Program-made: the position numbers and the translations under genes | Part shown: in pieces, positions 31,186-46,100 of the stretch | Numbering within the stretch: the stretch's first letter is position 1 | Layout: every line of letters begins with the position of its first letter | Origin: Callipepla californica brunnescens | Taxonomy: Eukaryota; Chordata; Aves; Galliformes; Odontophoridae | Assembly: GCA_023055505.1 (NCBI GenBank) | Contig: JALIRH010000027.1 | Location: 260,501 to 324,500, forward strand | Direction of reading: 5' to 3' | DNA length: 64,000 bases | The notes under the pieces: model-generated | What the model saw: the letters and a program-made list of their open reading frames with translations, nothing else | Database searches by the model: none | Told to the model about the DNA's origin: nothing

Positions 31186-34100
31186 ATGGCGGAGGCGGAA
31201 GGGGAGAGCTTGGAGTCGTGGCTGAGTGAGTAGCGCGGGCCCGAGCCCGTGCAGCCCCTCTCCCCTCTCCCCTCCCCGGCCCCATCCCGCCCGCTGCTGC
31301 CGCCGTTACCGCGAGGCCCGTCCCCGCCGCGCCGGCTTTGTCCCGCGCGGCTCTGTCAGCGCGGCGCAGCTGAGGGGTTCGGCGCTGCGCTGCGCTCCCG
31401 CGGTCCGCGGCCGCGTGTCCGCTCTGGAGGGCCGCGCTCCGCGCCGCTGTGCGGGGGGAGGGGAGAGAGCCGCGGGTGTCCGCCGAGCGCGTTGCGGAGC
31501 TGCGGACGGCGGCGCTCAAAGATCCGTCGTTACGGAGCGTTGTTTTGTAACAGCCCGGCGCCGAGCCGCTCCAGGGCCCTGTGCGGCTCCGCCGGGTCCG
31601 GCATTGCTTTGCGGGTATTCCGAGCGCGGGGACTTCCGCCGCTGTACCGCCGCGGTCTGTCCCACGCGTGTCGGTGCCGTCCTCGCGGCACTGCGGGGCT
31701 GAGGGAGCCCCCGCGGGTGGGGGCCGCGCGGGGAGCTGGGCGCGTGGTACAGCCGCCGCAGCCGTGGGTGGGGGCGTGGGTCAGTGGTGCGATCTCTGTG
31801 GTCTTTTCCAATCCTAATGGTTCTGCGTTTCCCATAGATATTTCAGAATTTAAAATCTGTTACGCTTTTCGAGTCGCGGTTCTGTTGAAATCCAATCGTT
31901 CTTGTTCCTTCTTCATCTGTTTATACAAAACTTAAATCAATACGTGGTATCGTCATCGCTTACAGGAGTTATTGGCTACAGGACACTTCCAGCCCTCGCT
32001 TGTTTTAGATCGATCCCTTCTGTCCCCTCGTTGTTCTGCTCCTGCTCTGAACTCCCACACTTTGTCGATATCTCTCTTTTTAATTGTAGCCAGTGAGACG
32101 TGCAAAGAAACACCCACATCTCTGCCTCTTAATCTTCCTCTGAGCAGGACTGACACACCACGTTCAGCGCATGTGTGAAAATATCTCCAGAAGGGAGGAT
32201 ATTTTGGGTTGTGCAGCCTAGAAAGCTCTCTGGCTGCTTTTTTTTATTGTTGTTGTTGTTGTTGTGGAAGTTGAGAGTGGATAACGTTCTGCTTGCGTGG
32301 TCACCGAAGCTCTGTCACTGGAGAACATGCTGAAGAGCAGCATTACGAGGCGCTGCCTTGTTGCAGGCTTTGTTGCCTGCTTCTGTTGCAGTAAGCCTTA
32401 TTGCAGAGCTGTGCGTGTTTTTCAAGGCTTGAGCATTGCTCCCATTTAAGATGGAACATGAATGCCTGGTCACTGCTGTGGTGATTTGTGCCGGTGATTG
32501 CACAGCTCCGCCCTCAGAGGGGAAGCACAGATCGCTTGTTGTAGGAGAACTGCTGGAGCAACCGTGCAGACGAGGAAGGCAGGGAGCAGAGGCTGTGCAT
32601 CTGAGTGCTCTTCACTGGTCTTCTAAGGTTATTTTTCATGTACCTCTCAATAAGATGTACTGTGTGTAACACTAACCTTGAGAGGTGTGTGCGCCTGCTG
32701 TGCCCTTTATAAAAGGGAAGGGCAAGAGCTGCTTGGCTTGCACAGCAAGCTTCCCGGTCACAAGAAGGTGCCAAATTCAGCAACAGTGCAGTTCAGCCTT
32801 CCAGCTGCCCTATCTCTCATCAGGTGGAAGCAGAGCTGTGAAGTAACATCATCTTCATGTCCTAGTGCTATGCTTCAGCCTGTGATGATCTAGCATCTTC
32901 ATCTTCTGCCTCATTTCAGGCAGCTGGGGTGAGTGAAGGTGATCCTTCCTGCTCTCTTCCCACCTGCAGGCTCTTCCTTTGCACTTAGTTGAAATAAAAG
33001 AAAAGGTTAGAAAATAGCATTGATTGTGCTGGATCCTTTGACTTCAGTGCTGCCTGTTCTGCTGCTTCCAAAAGGAAGCTGATTGTGTCAGTGTCAGGGC
33101 TTAGGCACTGTGCAGGTATCTAATAGATGCAGATGGATAACATATTCCAATTTTTTTCTTTTTCTTTTTTTTTTTTTTCCTCTTGTGTTGCTAAGGGCCA
33201 GCATTCGTCTGCATCTCCATAGGATACAGACAGAATCCAAATGGAGGATTGGACCGAGTATTCCCCATTCATGTGCTGAGCCTGAGCTGGGGAAGGGATT
33301 CGCAGGATGGCTTTTGTCTCAGCTCTGTAGAGAAATAAATGCAAGAAAATACAAGTGTTCATTAACAGTCGATTAGTATTCCGTGGCTCTTTGCTTTCTG
33401 AAGTTGTTGTTCGATATGGAAAATGAGGGCCTTTGTTTCACATCTATGGCTGCATCTGAATGTTGACTCATTAGTATGTCAAGATTTAGCAGAACAAATG
33501 GGTGCTGAATGGCTCTGATGCTTAGGTCAAGTATGAAGTAACTTGACGTGTACTCAGTGAAGTGCTGTCTAACAACTAGGGCAGAGATGGTGACAGGACA
33601 GGGCTGGGGCAGAAACTGTTTTTTCCTGTCTATTTCAACAGAGATGCCAAGATATGCCAGGGCACCAAGCTCTTCCTTCCAGAAGCGGTCATTTTGTGGA
33701 AGGGTTAAACTTCATTTATAAGGCAGTGCAGAGGAGCTTCCCACATACATTTTAAGTTTTCTGCATAAAAATAGAGTATTGTAGATTATTTCTTCATTGA
33801 CACGATGCAGCTACACGTGGGGACATGCTGAAAAGGGTAAGGGAGCAAAACGGCCCTGCCTGGGATGTGCTCAGCAGTGGTGAGGCCGCGCTCCGGGCTC
33901 CGCTCTGCAGGAAGGACATTGAGGCCCCGCGCTCCTCCCGCGTTTGGGAGAACGTTCAAGAAACGGTCAGGTGTTGTACTGAGGGACATGGTTCAGTGGG
34001 AAGCACTGATGGCAGGTGGACAGTTGGACTGGATCATCCTGGAGGTCTTTCCAACACTGTGGTTCTGTTCCAATTCTGTGGTTCTGTTTGTGTGGCCTGT

Positions 34101-37100
34101 ACTGAGGTTGAGCACATCAGCTGAGGTATTTGTTCACACTGGTCAGTATAAGAACACATTGATCCTCAGAGCCAGGGCGAAGCTGCTGATCGAGATTAAC
34201 TTTTACGAACTGCAGTTACACATGGAAATCTTATGAGTATTAGAAACGAGGAGTCGCTTTGCAAGGAAGCTAGCTTCCCTTCACTGATACCTCTCTCCTG
34301 GGAATTTTCTGTTGTTATACACAAAAAATAAAAGGAATCTGAATCGAAATTAAGTGTGTAAAATAATCAAAAATCATTCCAAGAATCCTTGGAATGTTTA
34401 GAGCAACTTTAAAATCAAACGCTTGACAAGGAAATGTTGCTTACATTTTTCTATCTTTACCATATCCCTCTCCTTATTTTGGGATGCATAACTGACAGAA
34501 AGACTTCATTTGCTTGTTTGTGCTCTTCCTGTATTTTTTAAATGAATTCCTTCAGCTCTGGCCAAGAGCCGTGCTTCTTTCATCTTGGCCTGCAGAGCAG
34601 CAGAACTGTTTCAAAGCACAATGGTATTTGACTTGCCTGAAAATATTTTAGATTGTTGCAAGGCTGTGTTTTCATGATGCTTCTGGGTGCTCAGCAGCTG
34701 TGAGTGCGGTATGGTTTAACTGCCACATATGTTTCTAACAATTGCCTGTATTTCAAACTGTGCTCTATACTACTTGGCCAAGTAATGCGTTCTCTATTTC
34801 CATTGTATTCAAATATTGAGAAGTGCTTTCTTAAATGCCATTAGGTGTTTAAGCCATTAGGTAGCACAGTGTTTTTCTTACAAGAAAGAAAAATCATCAC
34901 GTCTTGTAATCTCATCTGGAAAATTAGATTAATGCAGGAATCTTGGCTGCTGTAAATTCACTGGTCCATATGAGCCAAGTAAAATTCATGGAGAAGATGC
35001 TTTTGAAACAAAAAGATGTGCTGATAGCCTCAGGTTTCTGCAGTCAGTGAGGGAGGATCTGTCAGTAGCACGTCACACAGTCAGCACAACATCTCTCCAG
35101 GCATCCAGGATTTGAATTCCCATTCAGGTCCAGACTGTGATGTTTATTACTTGCAAGAACAACTCAATGTATAATAATAAATTTCAATTCATTGTTCCCA
35201 AAAGAAAGACTGAGGCATCTAACAGATGCTCTAAAACGAGTGTCCATGGTAAATGTCTGATACTAAACATCTGATCTTACAGCTCCTACTGCTACAAAAC
35301 TCCCATGCAATACCAAAATTATTTCCCGTATCAAAAATCCAAGGGTTTTAGCCTCTAAAGAGTTTAATGCTATAACCAAATAACATTTCAGGCAGAGGAG
35401 CTCAAATACTGTCTCTCACTCTCATTTACAATATGAAAATTGCATGTTTCAAAGTGTTTGGCTTTTTTTTTTTTTTTTTTTTTGAGATCTGTGGTTCTCG
35501 ATGGGTATTTGGGTGCCTCAGCTTACATATGTCTTTTCCCCTGAACAGATGTAGCATGTGTGAACTTTCTTCATTTTATAGTTGTTAAGGGATGTCATGG
35601 GCTTTTCTCTAGGAAGTGTACGGCTTTTATACTGTTTCTTTTTGCTTGAGCAGTAATCTCTTCTCTTTTCCTTGCCAAAGATAAAGCCACTAACCCGTCT
35701 AACAGGCAAGAAGACTGGGAATACATCATTGGATTCTGTGACCAGATCAACAAAGAGCTTGAAGGGTGGGTGTCCTGAACCTCTTTAGACTTAGTAATTA
35801 AACAAGCTCAATTTAGAACGTCATTTGATCATCAGAGTTTCATACTGGCCTTCCTGCAAATAGTGATATTGCAAAGAAGATTGCAGCACTTTGTTTCTTT
35901 TGTTGCCAAAGTTTGCCTTTTCTTCAATGAAGGGCAGCATGGTTTACTTGCAGACTAAGCGCTAGGCAAATGTGAATCCTGACTGCCTCTTGTCAGCCTC
36001 TGCTGCTGCAGAGTTCTCATCCAGCCAATCTCAACCTGGTTTGCAGTTTGTAAAATGGAGTTATAACTCTTAGTGCTTCACATCATTAAAATCTGTACCA
36101 GGAAACCTCCTGGGTCACAACATTCCTGTGAGCTTGGGAGGAAGTTTTTTCTTCTGGAAAAAGGAAATTAATGTATGACTAGTGATGTGGTTTCCTGGGC
36201 TTGGGTGCTGTACTGGGTGTTGTTTGGGCCATCCCAGGGAGGACTCGGGAATTGCTTTTGGACTGGCAGCCCTACTTCCTTTTATACATGCAAACAACCA
36301 GGCTTACAGAGGTGCCCTGAAGATTTTTTGTTAACCTAAAAGTACTAAATGATATTTATTTTAATGATGTGAAAAAACCTCTCATTTAAACAGCAGAATT
36401 CGTGAGAGCCTGAAAATCCCTTGCTGTGTTGCCTGCTTTGTTTGTAATGAGCACCTGCCTTGTTTCAGGCCGCAGATAGCTGTGAGACTCCTGGCTCATA
36501 AGATCCAGTCGCCACAGGAATGGGAGGCAGTCCAAGCCTTGACAGTAGGTCGTCCTTGCCACCTCTCTCCAGTGCAGTTACATGGCGTTTGGTATCTTCC
36601 ATGCAGAGTGTGGGAGGAGCACAGCGTGTGTTAGTGGGGCTAGCTGGGCTAATTCTGGGGCTGGATTCCCTGCTTTTCCTCTGCTGGGAGGAAGCATGCT
36701 TGCCAAGCGTGTGTGTTCATATTATTCAGTAGCAATAGAGAAGTCTTTGTTTTGTTAGTTTCAGCTGCTTTTCTTTGTTACTCTCAGGTAACACTTGTGT
36801 TTCTTGCTGTGAACCCTAATAGGGAGGTAACTGACTCATAAGTAGATTGCTGGGAATGGGGGAGTTGCTGCAGCCTTTCTTGGTGTGTTGCCTAAAGATT
36901 GGGGGTTCGTGCCTGTAGCCCCCTCACAGGGGTCCTTCAGCTCCCCTACTGGCAGAACACATCTACACTGTTACTGTAAGGTTTTGGTGTTTGCTTCAAC
37001 TCTTGTTTTTGTTACTTGAATGCAGGTGCTGGAAGCTTGTATGAAGAACTGTGGGAGAAGGTTTCATAATGAAGTAGGAAAGTTTCGCTTTTTGAATGAA

Positions 37101-40100
37101 TTAATAAAAGTTGTGTCTCCAAAGGTTAGTCCCTGAGCCTTGCTGCTGCACTGACTTTTTGTCTGGCCTTCATGAGCAGCAGGCAACATCCAAAATGTTT
37201 CTGTTTGCCTCATGGCATTCATTAGTGTATATTCAATGAGTGTTTGTTAGTTTGTTAGTTAATCTTTTTGTGTGCTCTTCTTATGTTTTTCTCAGTCAGT
37301 TGTGCTTATTTACTATTAATGTATAACCCTTACACTGTTATAAAAGCCCGTGTGTTACATGAAGCATTAAGCAATTGACTTTTTTTGTTTCCTTTGTTAA
37401 TATAGTATTTTGGGGGGGGATTACCTAAACATCAGTGGAGCAGAGATGTCATGCAGGAGGTAGAGCATGAGATTTGGCACTGAGTTGTAACCTCACTGCT
37501 GCCAATTTGTCATAAAGAGTGCCAGAGCAATCCTTTGTATCCATGATTGGTTTAGTGTGGCAAAAAATAGACAAAACACGCCAAGGCATAGTTAATACAG
37601 TGAAATACTGCAAAATTCCTTCCCATGAGGACAGTGGGGAAGGTGCAGTATCTGTACTGGAGTAAATTTTAAATAGCAAAATTTTAAACTAATGATATCT
37701 GTTCTTTCTTTTGCTGAGGATGATCACAAAGACTTTGCTCACTGTTACTTTGGAAAAGTTAGAGAAACATTTTTTCTTCTTAATAAGGTGTCTTAGATCT
37801 CAGGTTATACACTTCACCTCCATCTTTTTCTCACTCTTAGTACCTGGGAGATCGGGTCTCAGAGAAAGTGAAGACTAAAGTCATTGAATTGCTGTACAGC
37901 TGGACGGTGGCATTGCCAGAAGAGTATAAAATCAAAGACGCGTACTACATGCTGAAGCGACAAGGTAGGATGTCATTTTTCTGTTCTTTCTAGCCTGTAC
38001 CTGTAAGCAGGAGTGGCACAAAACGTAAAAACTTCTAATGATATTGGCAGACTGAGAGCACATGGTACAGGAAAGAATTCCCTGAAACACTGAGGAAGCT
38101 ACTCGCTGACTTTGGGGACTGGGTTTGCCTTTTATTTGCATTTAGTGTTCACCTAGATTAGTGAAATGCCTTGCAAATGCTTTTGTTTGGATTTGTAGGG
38201 CTTTCCATGCTGTTCTGGAACTAGTCTTTAAACAATTTAAGGTCAGTTTGAAGTGAAATAAGATCATTCCTGTAGCTTTTTGTGTTCTTCTAACCGTATC
38301 ACTTTACAATCACACCTTTAGACTGATACAAATTGACTGCGTAGGCAAAGTGGAAAAAGCTAAATTGAGGAGCACGTGGCTTCAAAAAAATGATAAAATA
38401 TTTCTAGGAAAACTTCTGGGAGTAGAGCACAAATCAAAGTGTTTGGCAGCAGGACAAGCAGAAAGCTTGGCTCTTTCACCACTCCTGATTAGGAGTCTGC
38501 TCACCACTGCAGCTTGCAATGCTGTCTGTGTTCCTGCTCAGCTCAGTTATAGAAACGTTGTGCCCTTGAGTCTGCACAAAGCAAGTTGTCTGGGACTTTG
38601 TAAAGTGGCTCAACAGCTGATGTGAAAGAGGAAAAGACAAATAGCAGAGAACTATTGATTATACTGGCTTAAACAGTATGGAGATGGCAAAACAGTTGCT
38701 GGGGTTTTGGCCTTTATCAAAGAAAATGTTCTTTTTTTTTTCTGGTTAGTGTGCTCACTGATTTTTTGATGCTGTCTTGTGTGATGGAATGATGCAGTAG
38801 CATCAATGGACAGTTTGTCTGCTTGGTTACTTTGGCAGCACGTGAATAAAAGGGTGTACTGCCAGGCCTGGCTGCACTGCAAATCCTTGTGGGTTCCCTC
38901 TCTGCTTTCAGGAATTGTAATGTTCGATCCTGTGATTCCGGTGGACAAAATCCTGATTCCTTCTCCACCACCTCGTCCCAAAAACCCTGTGTTTGATGAT
39001 GAGGAGAAATCCAAGGTATAGTGAAGGCTTGTATCATAATCACTGAGCGAAAGTAATTACTTAATTTGTGTTCAGAATAAGGAAGGAAAGTACACTAATT
39101 CAGCTTTTATTTTTGGGGAGGTGTTCTGTACTTTCAAAGAATTCATTGGTTTGAACTTAACTACTTTGTCCGTACAGGCTAAGACCTGTCTGTGTTGTGG
39201 TTATGTGGTTATTCCTTGTTAAGGTGCCGTCCTGCTGTAATATTAGCAGGCAAAGAATGCTTCACAAACAGGGCCAGAAATCATATGCAGGAGGAATAGT
39301 TGTCTAATGTCAAGTCTCTCAAGATGTGAGAGCATGTATGTCCTGTTCAGAAGCAGGAATAGCAACTTGTATAAAACAATAAACCCTTATGTGGCTCCTG
39401 GTGAAGTCACTGTAGCTGTGAAAGCAGTGCGAGCTGTATATCTTTTTCCGTGAATTGTTCCCTTAATTTTTTCTTGCAAATTCTGTTTGCCAGTCTTTGT
39501 TTCCCAAATATCCCCTTCTTGTCTGACAGCTTCTAGCCAAACTGTTGAAAAGTAAAAACCCAGACGATTTACAAGAGGCCAACAAGCTTATTAAATCCAT
39601 GGTAAAAGAGGTAAGAAATTCCTGTAGGATTGGACTCAGTCAGTGGTGTTCTTTATAAGTTTTAAACGATTTGATCCAAAATTGTTGGAGAGCTTTAGCA
39701 TCATGTGAATGGCAGATACTTGATTTCTCAGGTTTCAGGACTTTTGAGTTAGTAACATTCCATAGGTAACTGAATGAGACCGACTATTAGTGACTTCCAA
39801 CCTCTTACTGTTTTCTGAAAACCTCTTAAGACTACTAACTTGCAGGTTAGTTCAGGTGATTAGTGGTATAAAAGGATGCCAGCTGATGACTTAACAGCAC
39901 CGTGTGAAATAAATACTTAGGTAATTTTGCCCCTGGCTCACAGATGGGAGCTGTTTGTGTTACAGAAACGTGTGCTGTTGGTGTACCTGATGGGACAGGG
40001 CAAAAATGTGTGAGAATTGAACTGAATGCTGTGTTGAAAGTAGCTACTTTCATGTCACTTCAGATGTTTTTTTGCATGAGAATTTGGTGGAAACACCACT

Positions 40101-43100
40101 GTACCACTTCTGGTTGATGAGGACTGAGTCATCAGAGTGAGTCTTCTCTGGGCCTCATGGAAATACCTTCCTGTTTGCAGAGCTGTGATACATCCACACA
40201 GGGCAGTCATTACGAACCTGAAGTCCAGGAAATGACTCACTGTGATTCCGGACAAAAAAACAGCAAAGTATAGCTTCTGGACTGAAGAGGATGTATAGAT
40301 TATTGAAATGTTTCCATTCAAGCTTCCCCTGCCTCTGGGGTGGGGTAGACTCTCCTACTCGCAGTTTCTTTTTTTGTTCTGATGCACTTTTGTTTTGTTT
40401 GTTTTGGGTAGCTTAACCTTAAATAAAAATTACCTGATACGGTTTACAGATAACACCTAGTGTTGAGGACCTGTAGGGAAAGCTTACTTTTCATGTCTCT
40501 TTGCATCCTGAAGGATGAGGCTCGGATTCAAAAAGTGACAAAACGTATGCACACTCTGGAGGAAGTAAATAACAATGTGAAACTGCTGAACGAGATGTTG
40601 GTTCATTACAGCAAAGAGGACTCATCAGAGGCTGATAGAGAGCTCATGAAGGTGGGTCTGAGCCGCTGCGTCCCAGCAGTACTGCAGTCAGTCCTTTGTT
40701 CTTTTTCAGATTTTGAATTTTTCAGAAGATTACAAACAGTGCAATAAAATGGAGAGCAGTAACAGGAAACAAAAGCATTTGTTGGAAACAATTGTGTAAC
40801 AGCCATGTTATTAAAGACTTTTCAGCAAAGGACCCTGTAGTTTGTAAGGACAGTGGATAATAGCTCTCTTGCATGTGATTTAAGTCAGATATGGCTGTTC
40901 TCCAAAGAATCAGCGTAGTAGAATTGTAAAGGTGTGATTTCTGATTCTTGCTCCTGCTAGGACATGCTGATTGCTGATAATAACTGTCCCTCACAGCACT
41001 GTGAATAGGTAGAACACAGCAGAAAATTTGTCTTTCCCTATAGCTAGCATTACCAGACTGGGAGAACATCAAGAAGATGAAAATCAAACAACTAGCTTGT
41101 CCAGCACAGGGAGGCTGGTTTCTCTGTTCTGGGCTTTCCAGAGAATGCTTGGGAAGTTGTTTTGTGCTGACTGGTGTTGCTGACAGTGCCTCCTGGTTGA
41201 TGAGACCCTTTGTCATAATTTTTCTTCCCAGGAGCTCTGTGAAAGGTGTGAAACCAAAAGACGGACGCTATTCAAGCTAGCCAGTGAGACAGAGGATAAT
41301 GACAGCAGCTTGGGTAAAATAAGCTACACTTCTCCTTTTTAACTGCTGTTGTGACGTGTGACTGTTCAGGGGCTGAGCATGGGAATGGCTGCTGTATGAT
41401 GCCTCTTCACTGTGGAGAGCTTTGCTTTGAGCAAGCAGATAAAAGACAAGGTCCTTGCCTCTTCATGCTTATCATTTAAATTCAAAGGCTTGACATTATT
41501 AGTGGGAGGCTGGGGAATATGGGACAGCTACTGTTTTGGAAGGGGAAGAGACTTATGTGCAGAACAAAACCTCGGAGTCATTTTCACTGTTACTGTATGT
41601 AATGTGTATGGACCTAGAAAGGGCAGGGTCTTGCTTAGAGAAGAGTGTCACAGAACAGGCAGTAGTGGAATTTGTAGCCAAATAATTGTGTTTTTCTTGC
41701 TAATTATGTAGCTGATATCTGAGTAATCTCAGCGTTAGTAGGAGCAAAGTGACTGAAGTCTTGAAGGTTGTGTTTATCTGTCTTTCATGCAGGAGATATT
41801 CTGCAGGCCAGTGATAACTTATCCCGTGTGATTAATTCCTATAAAAAAACAATAGAGGGGCAAGTGATCAATGGTGAAGTGGATCTCCGTGTGATCTCAG
41901 GAGTGGAAGGTGAGTTCATGGGAAGCCAACTATTTGATTTGAAATCCTGAAATTTTAAATGTTTTAGGCGGGGTTTCCTATTAATTCTTGTGAAGTTGTC
42001 TTGATGGTTCCTCTGGCCAACAGTCTCTGAAGAAGAAGTGGGACGAGACAGCTCAAAAGCGGTGGGTAAGCAGTACTTCATTCTCCATTGCTTATATAGA
42101 TGACTCCAAAATACGGAGGGAATTCTAGATCCAGACAGTATATATTACCCTTGACTCTGTCTCTCTGGTAGCTTTGATTTATTGCAGTTTTGTAGGGTCT
42201 CACAATGTCTTCTCTGAGCTAAAAAGATTTTGTGAAGATTATGAATTATGTTTCAAGAAATGCTGGGGAAAAAGCAGTGACTGGAGCAGGCAGGTGCTGC
42301 TTTTCAGATGGAAGTTTCCTAAGCATCTGGGTTGATTTAAGTAACTGGTTAGATGGACGCCATGTGGGCTTCCTCCTTTGTAAGAGTCATGAACCACAAT
42401 TAAGTGTCGATCCAAGTTACCTAAACCATCTCTCTGGTAGTTTCTTCTGTACAGTGTTCTTGCTCTCAGCCTTTTGCTTTCCCTCCTAGTTGTGCTTATT
42501 TCCTGTTCACTACAGGGAGTAATTCTACAAGTAACCTCAACACCCTCATTGACCTTGCTGGACTGGATGTCAGCAGCACCCCACCACCTGCAGTGCCCCC
42601 CACGGCCCTAACGCCAGCCCCCACAGCAGCCCCGGTCCCAGCAGAAATCCCCATTCTCCCACCTCCTCCACAGACACTTTCACAATTGCGGAGCAGTTCC
42701 TTGAGCCAAGTGGAAGCTGCACCCACTCAGCAGAGCAGCACAGCTAATTCTATTTCCTTGCTGGATGAGGAGCTTCTGTGTTTAGGTAAGACACTGAGGA
42801 ACCTGGAAAAGGGCTGCTAAGTCCCTGCCTGTCAAAGTCCACTTCTTTCCTCCCACCTGAGTGTGAGGGTTGGTTAAAAAGAGCACGGAATGCCTTATGT
42901 TTTGCCCACACCAGATTTCTCTTGCTCTTGGTTCATCAAGGAGGTTAATTATTGAGTCCTAAGTCTCACTTCTGGTGAAGTTTGAGGAAGGATTGAGAGA
43001 ATTTGGTGATTCGGGTGGTGCAGATGGAGACAGTAATTTGTGCAGTTTCCAGAACATTTATATTGGGATGTATTTCCTTCCTGTGATTCTGGTCAGTCTT

Positions 43101-46100
43101 GCATGTCTTCAGGGCTATTATTTCTCAAGAAGTCCAGAAGATTTCTGAGACACTGACATCATCTTACATATAAGAGCTGGTCTGTGAGTTAGTATTTAAT
43201 TTTGATGTTTGCAGAGTAGGCTTCAAATGAACGTAGCCATTGAGTGTAATTGCAGTCTGATCTCTGTGGATCCTGGAACATGCAGACTGCAGTTTGGTAC
43301 TGATTTCACTCTCAACTTTGTGGCTCTACTAAAGAGAAAGTTGCCTTAAGGGGGTTGTTTGAAGGAGCCTGCAGAATGCCTGCCTGTGAAGCCCAGATAT
43401 GAATAGCAGGAAATGCTGTAAATCAGGATGAATTAGGAGAGCTGCACGCAGGGGATTGGCTACTGGTGCTGTTGGTCTCTTCATCAGTGTAGACTTGCAA
43501 TCCATTTTGTTCTTTCATTAGGTTTTTGGGCTGTGGCAGAGCTGAATCAAGTAGTTTAACACTGAAATGACAACCATGGTATGCAGCCTAACTCATTTTC
43601 TACTGGTTACCTACTTGTTATTTTTCCTTTCAGGCTTGAATGACCCAGCCCCTGCAGCAGGGAAGGAGACATCAGAAAACAACCAGTGGAGCATGTTTGA
43701 GGTAGAAAGGAGAGAATTTCTCAGGGAAAGAAAGGGAAGTCTTGCCATTGTGGGAGGTTTTGTGACACATGCTGTCACCTTAGAGAAACCTTACATGCAA
43801 GCAGAGAGGTTGCTGTTACTGAGGGGAAGTCTGGCTTAACCCCAAGATCTGGGATAGCTGTGTTTGAAAAGAGTAGATATCCCTGAGTATGGCTTTCTCA
43901 GTTTCCAGTCTGTTCCCCAAAATGTTAGCACTTCCATTGCTTAAATTACAGATCAGATGTAGTTGTACCATAGGCCGCAGACACCTGCTTGCCACCTCCG
44001 CCTGTGTTTGCAGCACATCTCTCTGCCTCTGTAACAGTGCCACCCCTACAGCAGGGGGAAGCAGTGAGTTAGTTTATGTACTTGTCCTCTCTTGCAGAAT
44101 GAGCAGTTGGACCTGGATTTCTTTAATCCAAAGACGATGACTGTTGCTTGCAACCCTGCAGGGAACCCTCTTCTCCATCACACATCACAGACCACATGTG
44201 GAACATCAGTGACACTGCCCTCTGCTTTCACGGCCTCTCAGACTGCTCCCAGCATGTCTGCACCGAACTCCATCCCGTTTGTGTTCTCTGCTGGGCTGGC
44301 TGCCCCTGTTGGGCCTTCCAAGACAATTCCAGCTGCTCCTGGGTACTTAAGCTCATCTATGGGGAGCAGTATGCCACATAAGATGGATGCACTGGGACAA
44401 TTCCTCGAAGAAGCTAAAGGGTAACTGAAAGTTCTGGACTTCCCTTTGTCTCAGCATTTAGAGAACCAAGCTTGCTGTAGTGTCAGGTTCAGAGACAGAC
44501 ATCCAACTTCAGTTTGGTAATAGTGTGTGATTGAGATTTTTACAAACTATTGTGATGGTCTCACCCTCAGCAGAGAAAGGTAAAAACTATCAGGTGGAGC
44601 ACAGCAGCTGTGCTATTGCCCTTCTTTGCCAAGGTGGGACTCTGCTTTTGTACTGAATTAGAGGGAATTGTGCATAATCCTACCAACACCATTTTGCTTG
44701 TATCTCTGCTTCTTACATTAGATCTTATTGGCCCCAGACTGCTGCTTTGTCCTTGTGATCTGCTCTTTTCTCTGGGTTTGTACTAAAATGCTTCACTTTC
44801 AGCTTAATTTTTTCATGTTTTTTCTGTCTTCCAGGACTGCCACCCAAGGGATGGCAACACCCTCGGTGTTACCTGGGGTTACTTTGCCAGCCCCTGTCAC
44901 ATCTTCTCCATTAATGGCACCTGCAGGACTGCCAGTCACTGCCCCAGGAACATCTCCAGTTCCTTTCCCAAACAGCTGCACTGCTGTCTCAGGGGGCTCT
45001 CTCTTCCATCCAGCATCATTCCAGCAGCAAGGCAGTCCTATGAAAGCACCTGAAATTACTTTGGCCAATGTCCATGTTCCCTTGGAATCCATTAAACCTA
45101 GTAAGTACCTTCAGGTTTTTCACTGTTCTTTGAACATTTTTTAAAAGCAAGGCTTCCTGACCAAACTTATGAAGTGGAGAAGAGGAGTGAGACACCCCAG
45201 CCAAATGTCAGATTGTCAGTGCTGCTGGAGATTGTTTCCGCAGCATATAAACCGTGCCCCCCTTCCCTTCTTGCTCCGTGGCAGGCAGTGCCCTCCCAGT
45301 GACAGCCTATGACAAGAATGGCTTCCGTATCCTCCTGCACTTTGCCAAGGAGTGCCCACCTGGAAGGTCAGACGTGCTGGTTGTGGTGGTTTCAATGCTG
45401 AACACGGCACCCCTTCCTGTGAAGAACATTGTGCTTCAGGCTGCTGTACCAAAGGTAAGGGTGCACAGTTCATACCCACAGCAGTGTGAATCTGCATGTT
45501 CAGAAAGGCCTGAGTACGAACTTGGGGTCTTAGATTACAACACCCTGGTTCTACCTTTCTGTATTCTGTGCTCTTCCCATTTCCAAAACATGAATGTAGT
45601 TGTTAGAAGCAGAAAATACTAAACAGGACATGTCAAGATCTGCAAGTAGTGTGTGTTGGTGGGTTTTTGTGTTTTTTTTCTGTCTAAAATCAGTCCAGCT
45701 GTGTTTGGTCGTGTAAATGGCTCAGATAGTACATTAATAGGGCCATTGTGGGGATGAACCCATCCAGAAGGTGTTTGGGAATCAGAATTTTGTGAAGGCA
45801 TCTTAAATTGAAAAAATATGTTCCTTTCTGGTCGTTATTGCAGCTCATTTTGAATGGCTGATTTGTGTTTTGAAAAGTGTGGTCCAAATGGCCACAGTCT
45901 GCGCGCTGTTATCAAGCTGCTTGAATTAAAACTTCTGTTGTAAGAGCACTCAGGTAGGAAGGGGTGCAGTGTGTGTTCTGACCCCGGTGCCTTTACTCTG
46001 GGCTGACTTGTTGGTCTGCCTGCTCCTATGGTGGTGTGCAGATGGACTGGCTCTTGCCTCCTTGTTCACACAAGGTGGTGATTGATTCCTTTCACCTTGG

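Noticed and set aside
30686..31935. Arg/Gly/Ala-rich long frames on both strands around the MRPS7/GGA3 promoter
   Set aside because: These are translations of the GC-box array and CpG island. They are low-complexity, mutually overlapping and without homology.
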